A DNA stretch of 64,000 nucleotides from positions 868,001 to 932,000 of the forward strand of contig CAWDMA010000001.1 in assembly GCA_963803425.1 (NCBI GenBank). Direction: 5' to 3'. Every line of letters begins with the position of its first letter. The first letter of the stretch is position 1. Positions 9,594-19,183 of this stretch are shown piece after piece. The position numbers and the translations under genes were made by a program. The stretch comes from DASPWW01 sp963803425. GTDB taxonomy: Bacteria; Actinomycetota; Thermoleophilia; Solirubrobacterales; 70-9. A model generated the notes under the pieces. It saw nothing but the letters and a program-made list of their open reading frames with translations, was not told where the DNA came from and did no database searches.

Positions 9594-9608
9594 AAGGAGG
9601 CGAAGATT
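9594..9608 (+). promoter_or_regulatory. Strong Shine-Dalgarno AAGGAGG placed before an ATT codon
   Basis: AAGGAGG at 9594-9600 lies 5 nt before ATT at 9606, which is in frame with carD. No ATG, GTG or TTG fits this site; the next possible start, GTG 9648, has no ribosome site. This points to an ATT start codon. Confidence 0.55.
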
Positions 9609-10169
9609 CCGGAGCTAGTCGAAGAACCGACACACGTAGGCCCCGAGGTGCCGCCGGTCGCATGTGACTTCGAGGAGGGCGACAACGTCGTCTACCCGCA
9701 CCACGGGGCCGGGGTCGTAATCAAGAAGGAGTCGAAGCAGCTGCTTGGCGAACGCCGGGATTATCTGACCATCAAGATCCTCCACAACGACATGACGGTG
9801 ATGGTCCCCTGCGAGAACGCGGGAGTGGCGGGCCTGCGCCGCGTGATCAGCGGGAACGACGTGAAGAAGGTGATCAAGGTGCTCACCGGTGAGGTCTCGG
9901 ACATGCCGAAGAACTGGAACCGGCGCTTCAAGTACAACCGCGAGAAGATCAAGACCGGCGACGTGTTCGAGCTCGCGGAGGTCGTCCGCAATCTCGCGAT
10001 CCGCGAGTGGGAGAAGGGCCTTTCGACCGGCGAGAAGCAGATGTACACGCGGGCGAAGAAGATCCTCGCGTCGGAGTTCATGTACGCGCTCGGCAAGGAC
10101 GAGGACGGGGCCGAGACGTACCTCGACGACCTCCTGGAGGAGCGCTTCGGCGCCAAGGCAACCGCTTGA
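9606..10169 (+). CDS. CarD-family transcriptional regulator
   Basis: CarD proteins bind the RNA polymerase beta subunit and stabilise open complexes at rRNA and other promoters. The protein has the CarD/TRCF RNAP-interaction domain (G-D-N-V-V-Y-P-H-H-G-A-G near the N-terminus) and a helical C-terminal DNA-binding domain (about residues 95-185). I place the start at ATT 9606 (187 aa) because of the AAGGAGG 5 nt upstream; the conventional alternative is GTG 9648 (173 aa), which lacks a ribosome site. The added residues run in frame into the conserved domain. ispD follows 19 nt downstream, the usual actinobacterial carD-ispD arrangement. A base-calling error converting ATG to ATT is the simplest other explanation. 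Confidence 0.9.
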   Translation: MPELVEEPTHVGPEVPPVACDFEEGDNVVYPHHGAGVVIKKESKQLLGERRDYLTIKILHNDMTVMVPCENAGVAGLRRVISGNDVKKVIKVLTGEVSDMPKNWNRRFKYNREKIKTGDVFELAEVVRNLAIREWEKGLSTGEKQMYTRAKKILASEFMYALGKDEDGAETYLDDLLEERFGAKATA

Positions 10170-10188
10170 GGACGAGGGAGGACGGCGG

Positions 10189-10929
10189 GTGGGGCGCCTG
10201 GGGGCAGGCGCTCCGCCCGCGACTGCGCTGATCGCTGCGGCGGGCTCCGGCGAGCGGCTGGGGGAGGCGCAGCCGAAGGCGCTGGTCGAGCTGGCGGGGC
10301 GGCCGATGATCGAGTGGTCGCTGCGCGTCCTGCAGCGCTCGCCGCTGGTCGGCGACACGGTCGTCGCCGCCCCCCCGATGGAGATCGAGGCGTTCGAGCG
10401 GGCCGCCGCCGGCTTTGAGCTCCGTGTGGTCGCCGGCGGCAACACGCGCTCGGAGTCGGTGGCCGAGGCGCTCGGCCACGCCGACACAGAGCTGGTCGCG
10501 GTCCACGACGCGGCCCGTCCGCTGCTCACCGTGGAGCTCGTCGACGATCTGATCGAGAAGCTCGCTGCGCGGCCGGACGCCGAGGGGGTGGTCGCCGCCG
10601 CTCCGCTCACCGACACCGTGAAGCGGGCCCGGGAGCCGCGCCCCGACCGGGGCGAGATCGTGCCCGGCGGCCCCACGGTGGCGAGCACCGAGAGCCGCCG
10701 CCACCTGTGGGTCGCGCAGACGCCGCAGGTGTTCCGGTCCGCGGCGCTGCGCGAGGCGATCGAGGCCGACCCGGGCCGGCTCGCCGAGGCGACCGACGAT
10801 GCGTGGCTGGTGGAGCAGGCGGGCGGCAAGGTGCTGATCCATCCGGCGCCCGCGGACAACCTGAAGGTGACGACGCCGTTCGACCTCCGCCTCGCGGAGC
10901 TGCTGCTTGCGGAGCGGGACGGGGGCTAG
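10189..10929 (+). CDS. ispD: 2-C-methyl-D-erythritol 4-phosphate cytidylyltransferase IspD
   Basis: IspD transfers CMP to MEP in the non-mevalonate isoprenoid pathway. The GTG at 10189 (246 aa) follows a GGGAGG site and opens into the nucleotide-binding loop A-A-A-G-S-G-E-R-L-G. Other family landmarks are G-N-T-R-S-E-S-V (CTP-binding region), H-D-A-A-R-P and Q-T-P-Q. The upstream open frame into carD is not coding. The partner ispF is 2 kb downstream, separated by two divergent genes and a PHP phosphatase, whereas in many bacteria the two are adjacent. Confidence 0.92.
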   Translation: MGRLGAGAPPATALIAAAGSGERLGEAQPKALVELAGRPMIEWSLRVLQRSPLVGDTVVAAPPMEIEAFERAAAGFELRVVAGGNTRSESVAEALGHADTELVAVHDAARPLLTVELVDDLIEKLAARPDAEGVVAAAPLTDTVKRAREPRPDRGEIVPGGPTVASTESRRHLWVAQTPQVFRSAALREAIEADPGRLAEATDDAWLVEQAGGKVLIHPAPADNLKVTTPFDLRLAELLLAERDGG

Positions 10930-10945
10930 CGGCCGGGCGGCGCGC

Positions 10946-11110
10946 TCAGCCGCGCGCCAGGAACCACACCACGCCGATCAGGAAGGCGACCTGGCCGAAG
11001 GTGAGCGCGGTGCCGAAGTTGGCGGCGCCGAGCAGCGCGGCGAGCGCGGTCGCGGCGGCGAGGACGAGCGCGAGTATCCCGATCTGGCGGAGAAGCACGG
11101 CGGGCATCAT
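10946..11110 (-). CDS. Small membrane protein (54 aa) coupled to the DUF389 gene
   Basis: An open frame from ATG 11110 begins 1 nt after the stop codon of the DUF389 gene (TGA-G-ATG-ATG), so translation is likely coupled. The 54 residues form two hydrophobic segments (about 10-28 and 38-52) with a short Gly/Asn/Phe-containing turn and a C-terminal Arg. Codon third positions are G/C as in neighbours. No family recognised; possibly an accessory subunit of the DUF389 membrane protein. Confidence 0.55.
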   Translation of the reverse strand: MMPAVLLRQIGILALVLAAATALAALLGAANFGTALTFGQVAFLIGVVWFLARG

Positions 11111-11111
11111 C

Positions 11112-12137
11112 TCAGGGGCTCGCGGTCGGCTCCTGCTCGTGGGAGACGTCGGCGCGGCGGCTGCGACCCACGGGCAGCCCGCCGGCCTCGCGGATGACGG
11201 CGTCGTCGAGATGCCGGCGCCGACGCCGCTGGTACACCTTGCGCTGCAGGAACAGGGTGCCGACGCCGGCGAGCATGATCGCCGCCAGGTTGAGCGAGAG
11301 CTGGCCGATCGCGCCGGCCCACTCGGACCAGTCTCCGACCGCCGCCGCCACCCCGATGTTCGCGGCCGCCGGGATCGTCGTCACCGAGATCAGCACGCCG
11401 ATCAGAGCGCCTGACTTGGCCGATGTCAGCGACAGCACCCCGGCGGTGCCCGCGAAGTACGCGACCAGGAACGAGAGGAAGTCGGGGCTGGAGATGAACT
11501 GTGTGAACGGATGCTCCCGGTCGCCGAAGTCGTCCGGGATCAGCCCCGCGGCCCTGAGCAGCAGCGTCAGCAGCAGGGCGGCCGTGATCCCGACCGGGAA
11601 GCCCACCAGCAGCGCCACCAGCGAGCGCTTCAGCAGATCGCCGCGGCGCTGCACCGCCGCCACGCACAGCCCGGCGATCGGCCCGAACTCGGGGCCGACG
11701 ACCATCGCCCCGATGATCAGCACGATCTGGTCGGTGATGATCCCGACCGTCGCGATCATCATCGCCACCGACATGAACGCGAGGAAGCTCGCCGACAGCT
11801 CCACGTTCTCCGAGGTCCGTGACTCGACCTCCTCCCACACGACCGCGTCGGCGTCCGCGCGGCCCCCGGCGCGCTCGGCGCGCGCCGCCGCCGCGGAGAT
11901 CTGGGAGCTGATCTCCTCGATCGTGATCGACCCCTCGTGGTCGATGTCGAGCTCGCGCAGGTCCCCGACCACCACGCTCGCGTCCTCGCGGGCGACGTCG
12001 CACAAGATCACGTCGCCCTCCGGCCGCTTCGCGGCCCGCTCCATGTAGATCAGGTTGCAGACCGACGGGGTCCGCTCGAGCAGGTCGAGCGTGTGCTGCG
12101 CCTGGTAGTTGGGTACGACGATTCGCAGGTGGAGCAC
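11112..12137 (-). CDS. DUF389 (TIGR00341-like) integral membrane protein
   Basis: A 341-aa protein with an N-terminal soluble ferredoxin-like domain (about 1-100) and then roughly six to seven membrane segments (about 118-300). It carries the family hallmarks G-A-M-V-V-G-P-E-F-G-P-I and the Ser/Thr/Pro-rich T-T-I-P-A-A-A-N helix. The tail is Arg-rich and cytoplasmic. DUF389 proteins have no settled function; transport or stress roles have been proposed. It is divergent from the PHP phosphatase (23 bp between starts) and translationally coupled to a 54-aa membrane protein downstream. Confidence 0.85.
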   Translation of the reverse strand: MLHLRIVVPNYQAQHTLDLLERTPSVCNLIYMERAAKRPEGDVILCDVAREDASVVVGDLRELDIDHEGSITIEEISSQISAAAARAERAGGRADADAVVWEEVESRTSENVELSASFLAFMSVAMMIATVGIITDQIVLIIGAMVVGPEFGPIAGLCVAAVQRRGDLLKRSLVALLVGFPVGITAALLLTLLLRAAGLIPDDFGDREHPFTQFISSPDFLSFLVAYFAGTAGVLSLTSAKSGALIGVLISVTTIPAAANIGVAAAVGDWSEWAGAIGQLSLNLAAIMLAGVGTLFLQRKVYQRRRRRHLDDAVIREAGGLPVGRSRRADVSHEQEPTASP

Positions 12138-12160
12138 GAAGGGCTAGCGTAACCCGGGCT

Positions 12161-12985
12161 GTGTTGACGGACTACCACGTGCACCTGCGCCCCGACGACC
12201 TCGACGCCTCCCCGCAGCGGTATTTCACCGAGGGGAACGTGGAGCGCTACCTCGACGCCGCCCGCCAGGCCGGGGTCGGCGAGCTCGGCGTCTCGGAGCA
12301 CGTGTACCGGTTCTCGGAGGCGCTCGCGATATCCCGCCACCCGTTCTGGGCCGAGCAGGCGACAGACGACCTCGACGAGTACTGCGAGTTCGTCCGCTCC
12401 ACGCCGCTCCGGCTCGGGATCGAGGCCGACTTCATCGCCGGCGCCGAGGACAACGTCGGCTCGCTGTTGGAGCGGCATCCGTTCGACTACGTGATCGGGT
12501 CTGTTCACATGGTCGGGGACCGCTTCGTGGACCACGCCGGATACGACATCTGGGAGCGCGACTCCGACCCGGACAAGGTGTGGGCGCGCTACTTCGAGCT
12601 GCTCGCGGCGGCGGCGCGCTCCGGTCTGTTCGATGTGCTCGCCCACCCGGACCTGGTGAAGATGTGGGGCCCGGAGCGGCCCCGGCCGGAGCGCGATCCG
12701 CGCTCCCACTACGAACCCGCGGTCGAGGCGATCGCCGAGTCGGGGGTGGCGGTGGAGCTGTCCACGGCGGGGCTGCGAAAGCCGGTCGGGGAGATGTATC
12801 CGTCCCGGGCGATGGCGGAGATGTGCGTGGACGCGGGGGTGACGTTCGCGCTCTCCTCTGACGCGCACGCGCCGGCGCAGGTGGGGTACGGATACGACAA
12901 CGCCGTGAAGCTGCTCGAGCAGCTCGGGGTGGGGGAGATCTGCGCCTTCGAGGATCGACGCAGACGGATGGAGCCGGTCGGATGA
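12161..12985 (+). CDS. PHP-family phosphatase, histidinol-phosphatase (HisK/HisJ)-like
   Basis: A 274-aa PHP-domain metallohydrolase. Metal-binding motifs are D-Y-H-V-H at the N-terminus, S-E-H (about residue 45), G-S-V-H-M (about 112), A-H-P-D (about 163) and S-S-D-A-H-A near the C-terminus. This order matches the histidinol-phosphatase branch, which dephosphorylates L-histidinol phosphate in histidine synthesis; other phosphomonoester substrates are possible. The start is GTG 12161 (TTG 12164 is an alternative) about 10 nt after TAGCGT. Its last codons overlap the ispF ATG by 4 nt (ATGA), so the two are co-translated. Confidence 0.8.
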   Translation: MLTDYHVHLRPDDLDASPQRYFTEGNVERYLDAARQAGVGELGVSEHVYRFSEALAISRHPFWAEQATDDLDEYCEFVRSTPLRLGIEADFIAGAEDNVGSLLERHPFDYVIGSVHMVGDRFVDHAGYDIWERDSDPDKVWARYFELLAAAARSGLFDVLAHPDLVKMWGPERPRPERDPRSHYEPAVEAIAESGVAVELSTAGLRKPVGEMYPSRAMAEMCVDAGVTFALSSDAHAPAQVGYGYDNAVKLLEQLGVGEICAFEDRRRRMEPVG

Positions 12986-13467
12986 GGATGCCCCCGGCCG
13001 TGCCCGGGCCCTCGTTCCGAGTCGGGATCGGGTACGACAGCCACCGGCTTGTCGAGGGCCGCCGGCTGGTCCTGGGCGGCGTCGAGATCCCGCACGAGCG
13101 CGGGCTGGCCGGCCACTCCGACGCCGACGTGCTCACCCACGCCGTGATCGACGCGCTGCTCGGGGCGTGCGGGCTCGGCGACCTCGGCACCCTGTTCTCG
13201 CCGGAGGAGGAGCGGTGGCGGGACGCCGACTCCTTCGACCTGCTCGAGATCGCGATCGGGCGGCTCATCGGCAGGCCGGCGAACGTAGACGCGACCTTGA
13301 TCTGCGAGGCGCCCCGGCTCGACGTCCATCGCGAGGAGATGGAGCGCAACCTGTCGACCGCGCTGTCCACGCCCGTGAGCGTGAAGGCGACGACGAACGA
13401 GGGGATGGGGGCGCTCGGCCGCGGCGAGGGGATCGCGTGCATGGCGGTGGCGCTGGTCGAGACCTGA
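12982..13467 (+). CDS. ispF: 2-C-methyl-D-erythritol 2,4-cyclodiphosphate synthase IspF
   Basis: IspF cyclises CDP-ME 2-phosphate in the MEP isoprenoid pathway. The 161-aa protein has G-Y-D-S-H-R-L (metal-binding D and H), G-H-S-D-A-D-V-L-T-H-A-V-I-D-A-L-L-G-A, and the C-terminal T-T-N-E-G-M-G loop. The ATG overlaps the preceding phosphatase stop (ATGA). The first ten residues are an extension before the conserved F-R-V-G-I-G-Y-D. ispD is encoded 2 kb upstream on the same strand. Confidence 0.93.
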   Translation: MRMPPAVPGPSFRVGIGYDSHRLVEGRRLVLGGVEIPHERGLAGHSDADVLTHAVIDALLGACGLGDLGTLFSPEEERWRDADSFDLLEIAIGRLIGRPANVDATLICEAPRLDVHREEMERNLSTALSTPVSVKATTNEGMGALGRGEGIACMAVALVET

Positions 13468-13514
13468 GGCGGCGCTTTCCTCCCGCATATGGGAGGAATC
13501 CGGCAATCGAGGCG

Positions 13515-13520
13515 TAAGCT
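13515..13520 (+). promoter_or_regulatory. Candidate -10 element TAAGCT (leaderless promoter)
   Basis: TAAGCT ends 7 nt before the GTG at 13528 and no ribosome site is present, supporting GTG 13528 as the start of the acyl-CoA synthetase. Confidence 0.5.
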
Positions 13521-13527
13521 ACGCGGC

Positions 13528-15191
13528 GTGCCCGCCCGCTCGATAGTCGGGAAGCTGCCGTTCGGCTCGGTCGCGCGCCGCGTTACCCTCGGGCCGCTCG
13601 GCTCGCTCGAGGACGTGCCGTTCAACGTGAAGGTGCTGGCCGAGGCGGGGGTGATCCGGCCGGTGCGGCCGGACAAGCTGGCGCTCGCGGCGCGCGAGCT
13701 GGCCCGCTGGGGCGCGTCACCGGCGGCGGGGATCGCGACGGCGGCGATCAGCCATCCGGACGACCCGGTGGTTGAGGACGAGGCCGGCGGGCTCACGTTC
13801 ACCCAGCTCAACAGCCGCACCAACGCGCTCGCGCGGGGGCTGCGCTCCTCGGGCGTCCGGGCGGGCGACGGGGTCGCGATCATGTGCCGCAACCACCGCG
13901 GGTTCATCGAGGCGACCCTGGCGTGCTCGAAGCTGGGGGCGCACGGGCTGTACCTGAACACCGCGTTCGCGGGGCCCCAGCTCGCAGAGGTGCTGGAGCG
14001 GGAGCAGCCCGTCGCGCTGATCTACGACCAGGAGTTCGCGGAGCTGCTCGGCACTTCGAACCTGGAGCTGTGGCGGTTCGTGGCGTGGACCGAGGGCGCC
14101 GGCCCGGGCGACCCTACGCTCGACGAGCTGATCGCGGCGAACGACGACGCCTCCCTCGACCCCCCCGCCGAGGGGAGCCGGTTCGTGATCCTCACCTCGG
14201 GGACGACAGGAACCCCGAAGGGCGCACAGCGCACCCAGCCGGACACGCTCGGCCCGGTCGCCGCGCTGCTGTCGAAGATCCCGCTCCGGTCCAGGGAGCG
14301 GACGATGATCGCCGCGCCGATGTTCCACTCCTGGGGGTTCGCTCACTTCACGCTCGGGATGGCGCTGAACTCGACCTACGTGGTGCGGCGCCGCTTCGAT
14401 CCCGAGGGGACCCTGCGGGCCGTTGCCGAGAGCGGCGCCACCGCGCTGGTGGTCGTCCCGGTGATGATCCAGCGGATCCTGGAGCTGCCCGCCGAGACGA
14501 TCGCCCGCTACGACGTCTCCCGGCTGCGGGTGACCGCGGTCAGCGGGTCGGCGCTCCCCGGCGAGCTGGCGACCGAGTGGATGGACACGTTCGGCGACAA
14601 CCTCTACAACCTGTACGGCTCCACCGAGGTGGCGTGGGCGACGATCGCCACCCCCGAGGACCTTCGCGCCGCGCCGGGGACCGCCGGTCGCCCCCCGCGG
14701 GGGACGGTGGTGAAGATCGTCGACCACGACGGCGCCGAGCTTCCGGCGGGGAAGACCGGGCGGGTGTTCGTCGGCAACGACCTCGGGTTCGAGGGGTACA
14801 CCGGCGGCGGCGGCAAGGAGCAGCTCGGCGGGCTGCTGTCGAGCGGCGACGTTGGGCATTTCGACTCCGGGGGGCGGCTGTTCATCGATGGTCGCGACGA
14901 CGAGATGATCGTCTCCGGCGGCGAGAACGTGTTCCCGCGCGAGGTCGAGGACCTGCTCGCCCGCCGCGGCGAGATCGTGGAGGTGGCCGTGATCGGCGTC
15001 GAGGACGAGGAGTTCGGGCAGCGCCTGAAGGCGTTTGTCGTGGGGCACGAGGGTGCCGAGCTCGACGAGGACGAGCTGAAGGCCTACGTGAAGGCGAACC
15101 TGGCGCGGTTCAAGGTCCCGCGCGAGATCGAGTTCCTGGATTCGCTCCCGCGCAACGCGACCGGCAAGGTGCTGAAGCGCGAGCTCGCGTA

Positions 15192-15192
<1 letters not shown>
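13528..15192 (+). CDS. Acyl-CoA synthetase (AMP-binding, FadD-like)
   Basis: A 554-aa ANL-superfamily enzyme that would activate a carboxylic acid to its CoA thioester via an acyl-adenylate. It shows the P-loop L-T-S-G-T-T-G-T-P-K-G (about 215-225), the A5-type Y-G-S-T-E, the D-G-R-D-D hinge near residue 452, and the C-terminal catalytic Lys in N-A-T-G-K-V-L-K. Chain length cannot be told from the sequence; the N-terminal V-R-P-D-K segment resembles long-chain FadD-like mycobacterial enzymes. The start is GTG 13528, not the upstream ATG 13489. Its TAG stop overlaps the GTG of cysS by one base. Confidence 0.85.
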
Positions 15193-16541
<1,349 letters not shown>

Positions 16542-16544
16542 TCC

Positions 16545-17204
16545 GTGGCCGAGGTCGTGTACGGCCGCAACGCGGTCGCCGAGGCGCAACGCGGGAAGCG
16601 GCGGGTGCACCGGGTGTGGACCGCCGACGAGGTGCCGGCGGCCGAGTTGACCAGGCTCGCCGGCTCGCCTGACCACCAGGGGATCGTCGCCGACGTCGAC
16701 CCGTACCCGTACGCCGATCCGGCCGCCCTGCTCGACGCCCCCGACGCGCTCGTCGTCGTCCTCGACCAGGTCCAGGATCCGCGCAACCTCGGGGCGGTGT
16801 GCCGCTCCGCCGAGGTCGCGGGCGCGGCCGGGGTGGTGATCCCGGATCGGCGCGCCGCGGCGGTCACCGCGGTCGCCACAAAGGCCTCCGCCGGCGCCGT
16901 CGAGCACCTCGCGGTGGCGCGCGTCCGCAACGTCGCCGACTGGCTCCGGGACGCGAAGCAGGCCGGCGCCTGGGCGTATGGCGCCGACGCCGAGGGCACG
17001 ACGCGCTACGACGCGGTCGACTGGCGAGGGCGCGCGGTGCTCGTCCTGGGTGGGGAGGGAAAGGGGATCCGGCCCCGGGTGGCGGCCGCCTGCGATGCGC
17101 TCGTCTCGATCCCGCGCGCCGGGCGGGTCGACTCGCTGAATGTGTCGGCCGCCGCGTCCGTGCTCCTGTTCGAAGCGGTCCGGCACCGAGCCCCGCACGG
17201 CTAG
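16545..17204 (+). CDS. rlmB: SpoU-family RNA 2'-O-methyltransferase (RlmB-like)
   Basis: A 219-aa TrmH/SpoU methyltransferase, expected to methylate G2251 of 23S rRNA or a similar ribose. The N-terminal substrate-binding domain begins V-Y-G-R-N-A-V, the RlmB signature. The knotted SPOUT domain has N-L-G-A-V-C-R-S-A (motif 1), G-G-E-G-K-G-I-R (motif 2) and S-L-N-V-S-A-A (motif 3). It starts at GTG 16545, 3 nt after cysS, and lies before sigH, the same cysS-rlmB-sigH order as in Bacillus. Confidence 0.88.
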   Translation: MAEVVYGRNAVAEAQRGKRRVHRVWTADEVPAAELTRLAGSPDHQGIVADVDPYPYADPAALLDAPDALVVVLDQVQDPRNLGAVCRSAEVAGAAGVVIPDRRAAAVTAVATKASAGAVEHLAVARVRNVADWLRDAKQAGAWAYGADAEGTTRYDAVDWRGRAVLVLGGEGKGIRPRVAAACDALVSIPRAGRVDSLNVSAAASVLLFEAVRHRAPHG

Positions 17205-17253
17205 CACCCCGATCGGACGCTGCAAGCGTGATTGCAAATCCCTGCATTCGCGG

Positions 17254-17281
17254 TTGACAGAACTACGCGCGTCCGTAAACT
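17254..17281 (+). promoter_or_regulatory. Housekeeping-type promoter for the sigH-like gene
   Basis: A full -35 TTGACA (17254-17259), a 16-nt spacer and -10 TAAACT (17276-17281). It is the clearest two-box promoter in the window and would give a 5' leader of about 95 nt before the GTG at 17383. Confidence 0.7.
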
Positions 17282-17296
17282 TCCCGTTCGTAAAGG

Positions 17297-17360
17297 TGAA
17301 CCTCAGGTTGAGAGTTCGACCAGGGGACCACCGGCGCTAGGGGAGGTACGGCGCCACTGT
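17297..17360 (+). other. Structured 5' leader of the sigH-like gene
   Basis: Two local hairpins can be drawn downstream of the promoter: GGT-GAAC pairing with GTTC-G-ACC (about 17297-17323), and GGCGC pairing with GCGCC around the GGGGAGG-containing loop (about 17334-17356). No known riboswitch consensus is recognised. A regulatory role is inference. Confidence 0.3.
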
Positions 17361-17382
17361 TCAAACCCGATAGGAGGTTGCA

Positions 17383-18075
17383 GTGGCTGTTCGCACCCAT
17401 GAGTTCGCACGCGTCGCCGCACCGAGTCCGTCGCTCGCACAGCTTGGGGGAAGTCCCAACCAGGGCGTCGACGACGACTACCTCGTCGCGATGGCGAAGC
17501 GCGGCAACCCGGACGCATACGACCAGATCGTTCGCCGCTATCGCGGCTTCGTCCGCCTCAAGGCCTCGGCCTACTTCCTGCTCGGCGGCGATGCCGACGA
17601 TCTCCACCAGGAGGGCCTGCTGGGGCTGTTCAAGGCGGTCCGCGATTTCCGCAACGACCGCGAGTCCAGCTTCCGCAACTTCGCGGAGCTGTGCATCACC
17701 CGTCAGATCATCACCGCGGTGAAGACGGCGAGCCGCCACAAGCACTCGCCGCTGAACCAGTACGTGTCATTCGGTCAGTCGCCCGCCGGCCAGGCCGACT
17801 CCGACGCCACTCTGGAGGACGTCCTCCCGGGGCCGTCGATCAACGACCCGGCGAACCAGCTGATCGCGACCGAGGAGCTCGACAGCCTGGTCGCGTGCCT
17901 GTCCAGCGTGCTCTCGGACCTGGAGAGCCAGGTCCTGTCGCTGTACCTGGACGGGCACTCGTACGAGGCGATCGGAGAGCAACTCGACTGCGACACGAAG
18001 ACCGTCGACAACGCGCTGCAGCGGGTGAAGCGCAAGGTCGGCATCCACCTCGCCTCGCGCGAGGTCAAGCTGTAG
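17383..18075 (+). CDS. sigH: RNA polymerase sigma factor, SigH-like
   Basis: A 230-aa sigma-70 family protein. Region 2 is seen in D-A-Y-D-Q-I-V-R-R-Y through L-H-Q-E-G-L-L-G-L-F and F-R-N-F-A-E-L-C-I-T-R (about 40-110), and region 4 in L-S-D-L-E-S-Q-V and the helix-turn-helix S-Y-E-A-I-G-E-Q-L (about 170-215). The context cysS-rlmB-sigH copies the Bacillus gene order, supporting orthology to sigma-H rather than an ECF factor. The GTG start follows TAGGAGG by 5 nt; a TTGACA/TAAACT promoter lies about 100 nt upstream with a structured leader, so expression may also be controlled post-transcriptionally. Confidence 0.88.
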   Translation: MAVRTHEFARVAAPSPSLAQLGGSPNQGVDDDYLVAMAKRGNPDAYDQIVRRYRGFVRLKASAYFLLGGDADDLHQEGLLGLFKAVRDFRNDRESSFRNFAELCITRQIITAVKTASRHKHSPLNQYVSFGQSPAGQADSDATLEDVLPGPSINDPANQLIATEELDSLVACLSSVLSDLESQVLSLYLDGHSYEAIGEQLDCDTKTVDNALQRVKRKVGIHLASREVKL

Positions 18076-18088
18076 GGCGCCCAGTGCC

Positions 18089-18094
18089 GATAAT
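18089..18094 (+). promoter_or_regulatory. Candidate -10 element GATAAT
   Basis: GATAAT ends 6 nt before the GTG at 18101. The GGAGG that follows it is too close to the start to serve as a normal ribosome site, so the transcript is probably leaderless. Confidence 0.4.
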
Positions 18095-18100
18095 GGAGGC

Positions 18101-19183
18101 GTGGTCACACGCTTCCGGGGTGAGCGAGCGAGTCTGGCGCGGCGGTGGGTCGCTGCAGGCTCGCTCGCAGCCGCGTCGCTGGCGTGCGGCGCTGCGACCG
18201 CGCTCGCCGCGCCGCGGCCGGCCGACCCGCTGACGGCGGGCCCGCTCGCCGCGGCTCCGGGCGCGGGCCCCGTCCGCGACAGGGTGATCCACTCGCCTCG
18301 GCCGCTCGCGGCGGCCGCCGGCGCAACCGGCGGCACGTACCCGGACGCGGACGGGCACAGGGTCCGGGTGGAGGTGTCGGACGCGTACACGAACCCGGGG
18401 GCGGCGGCGCAGGATCTCGTCGACTTCCTCGGCTCGCTCCTGCACGGCGACGAGCTCGGCGAGCTGCGAGCGAAGATCGCGACGCCCGCGGAGATCCGGC
18501 GGGTGTGCGGTACCGGCGCGCTCGCCTGCTACTTCCCGGGCCTGGAGCAGATCGTGGTCTCGGGCGAGGATGCCGAGCCGGGAGATCCGCCGCGCGAGCT
18601 CGTGATCGCGCACGAGTACGGCCACCATCTCGCCCACAACCGCACGAACAGGCCGTGGAGCGCCCTCGCCCGCGGCACGAAGCGGTGGTCCACCTACGAG
18701 CACGTGTGCGACGGGATCAAGAGCGGCCGGATCGAGCCCGGTCGCTACTGGCAGAACCCGGGCGAGGCGTTCGCGGAGGCGTACGCCTTCTACCATTTCC
18801 CGAACGCGATCGGGTGGGAGTGGCAGATCGCCCGGCCCGACCAGGGAGCCTTCGACGCGATCTTCGCGGACGTCACCGAGCCGTGGCTGCGGCGGACCTC
18901 GAGCGAGTGGTCCGGGGACCTCGGACCGGGCGCCCACAGGGATGTCACCCGGGTGGCGACTCCGCTGGACGGTGCCCTGACTCTGTCCCTGAACGGCCCC
19001 TCGCAAGCCGACTTCGACCTGCGCGTGCTCGCCCGCCGCAGCGGGCGGGTGCTGGCGCGCGCCGCGGGCCGCCACGCCGACGAGCGTCTCCGCTACGAGG
19101 TGTGCGGGCGGCGCTCGGTGAAGGTGGCGGTGAAGCGGGAGTCCGGGAGCGGCGAGTTCGAGCTGCGCGCGCTGACTCCCTAG
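18101..19183 (+). CDS. Exported zinc metalloprotease-like protein (HEYGH)
   Basis: A 360-aa protein with an N-terminal signal sequence (Arg-rich start, hydrophobic about 17-36, cleavage near A-L-A-A). The zincin motif is H-E-Y-G-H-H (about residues 168-173); a downstream E-A-F-A-E-A-Y helix (about 225-231) supplies a possible third ligand, as in gluzincins. The C-terminal ~90 residues resemble a bacterial pre-peptidase beta-sandwich (L-N-G-P-S-Q-A-D-F-D-L). Two Cys pairs suggest disulfides outside the cell. Substrate unknown. Its stop shares the CTAG tetranucleotide with the stop of the convergent dehydrogenase gene. Confidence 0.7.
   Translation: MVTRFRGERASLARRWVAAGSLAAASLACGAATALAAPRPADPLTAGPLAAAPGAGPVRDRVIHSPRPLAAAAGATGGTYPDADGHRVRVEVSDAYTNPGAAAQDLVDFLGSLLHGDELGELRAKIATPAEIRRVCGTGALACYFPGLEQIVVSGEDAEPGDPPRELVIAHEYGHHLAHNRTNRPWSALARGTKRWSTYEHVCDGIKSGRIEPGRYWQNPGEAFAEAYAFYHFPNAIGWEWQIARPDQGAFDAIFADVTEPWLRRTSSEWSGDLGPGAHRDVTRVATPLDGALTLSLNGPSQADFDLRVLARRSGRVLARAAGRHADERLRYEVCGRRSVKVAVKRESGSGEFELRALTP

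Noticed and set aside
16945..16965. GGGACGCGAAGCAGG within rlmB
   Set aside because: No inverted-repeat flanks and a mismatch in the core; chance match in GC-rich coding DNA.
17282..17382. A c-di-AMP (ydaO) riboswitch in the leader of the sigma factor gene
   Set aside because: Hairpins can be drawn but the conserved ydaO blocks are not found.
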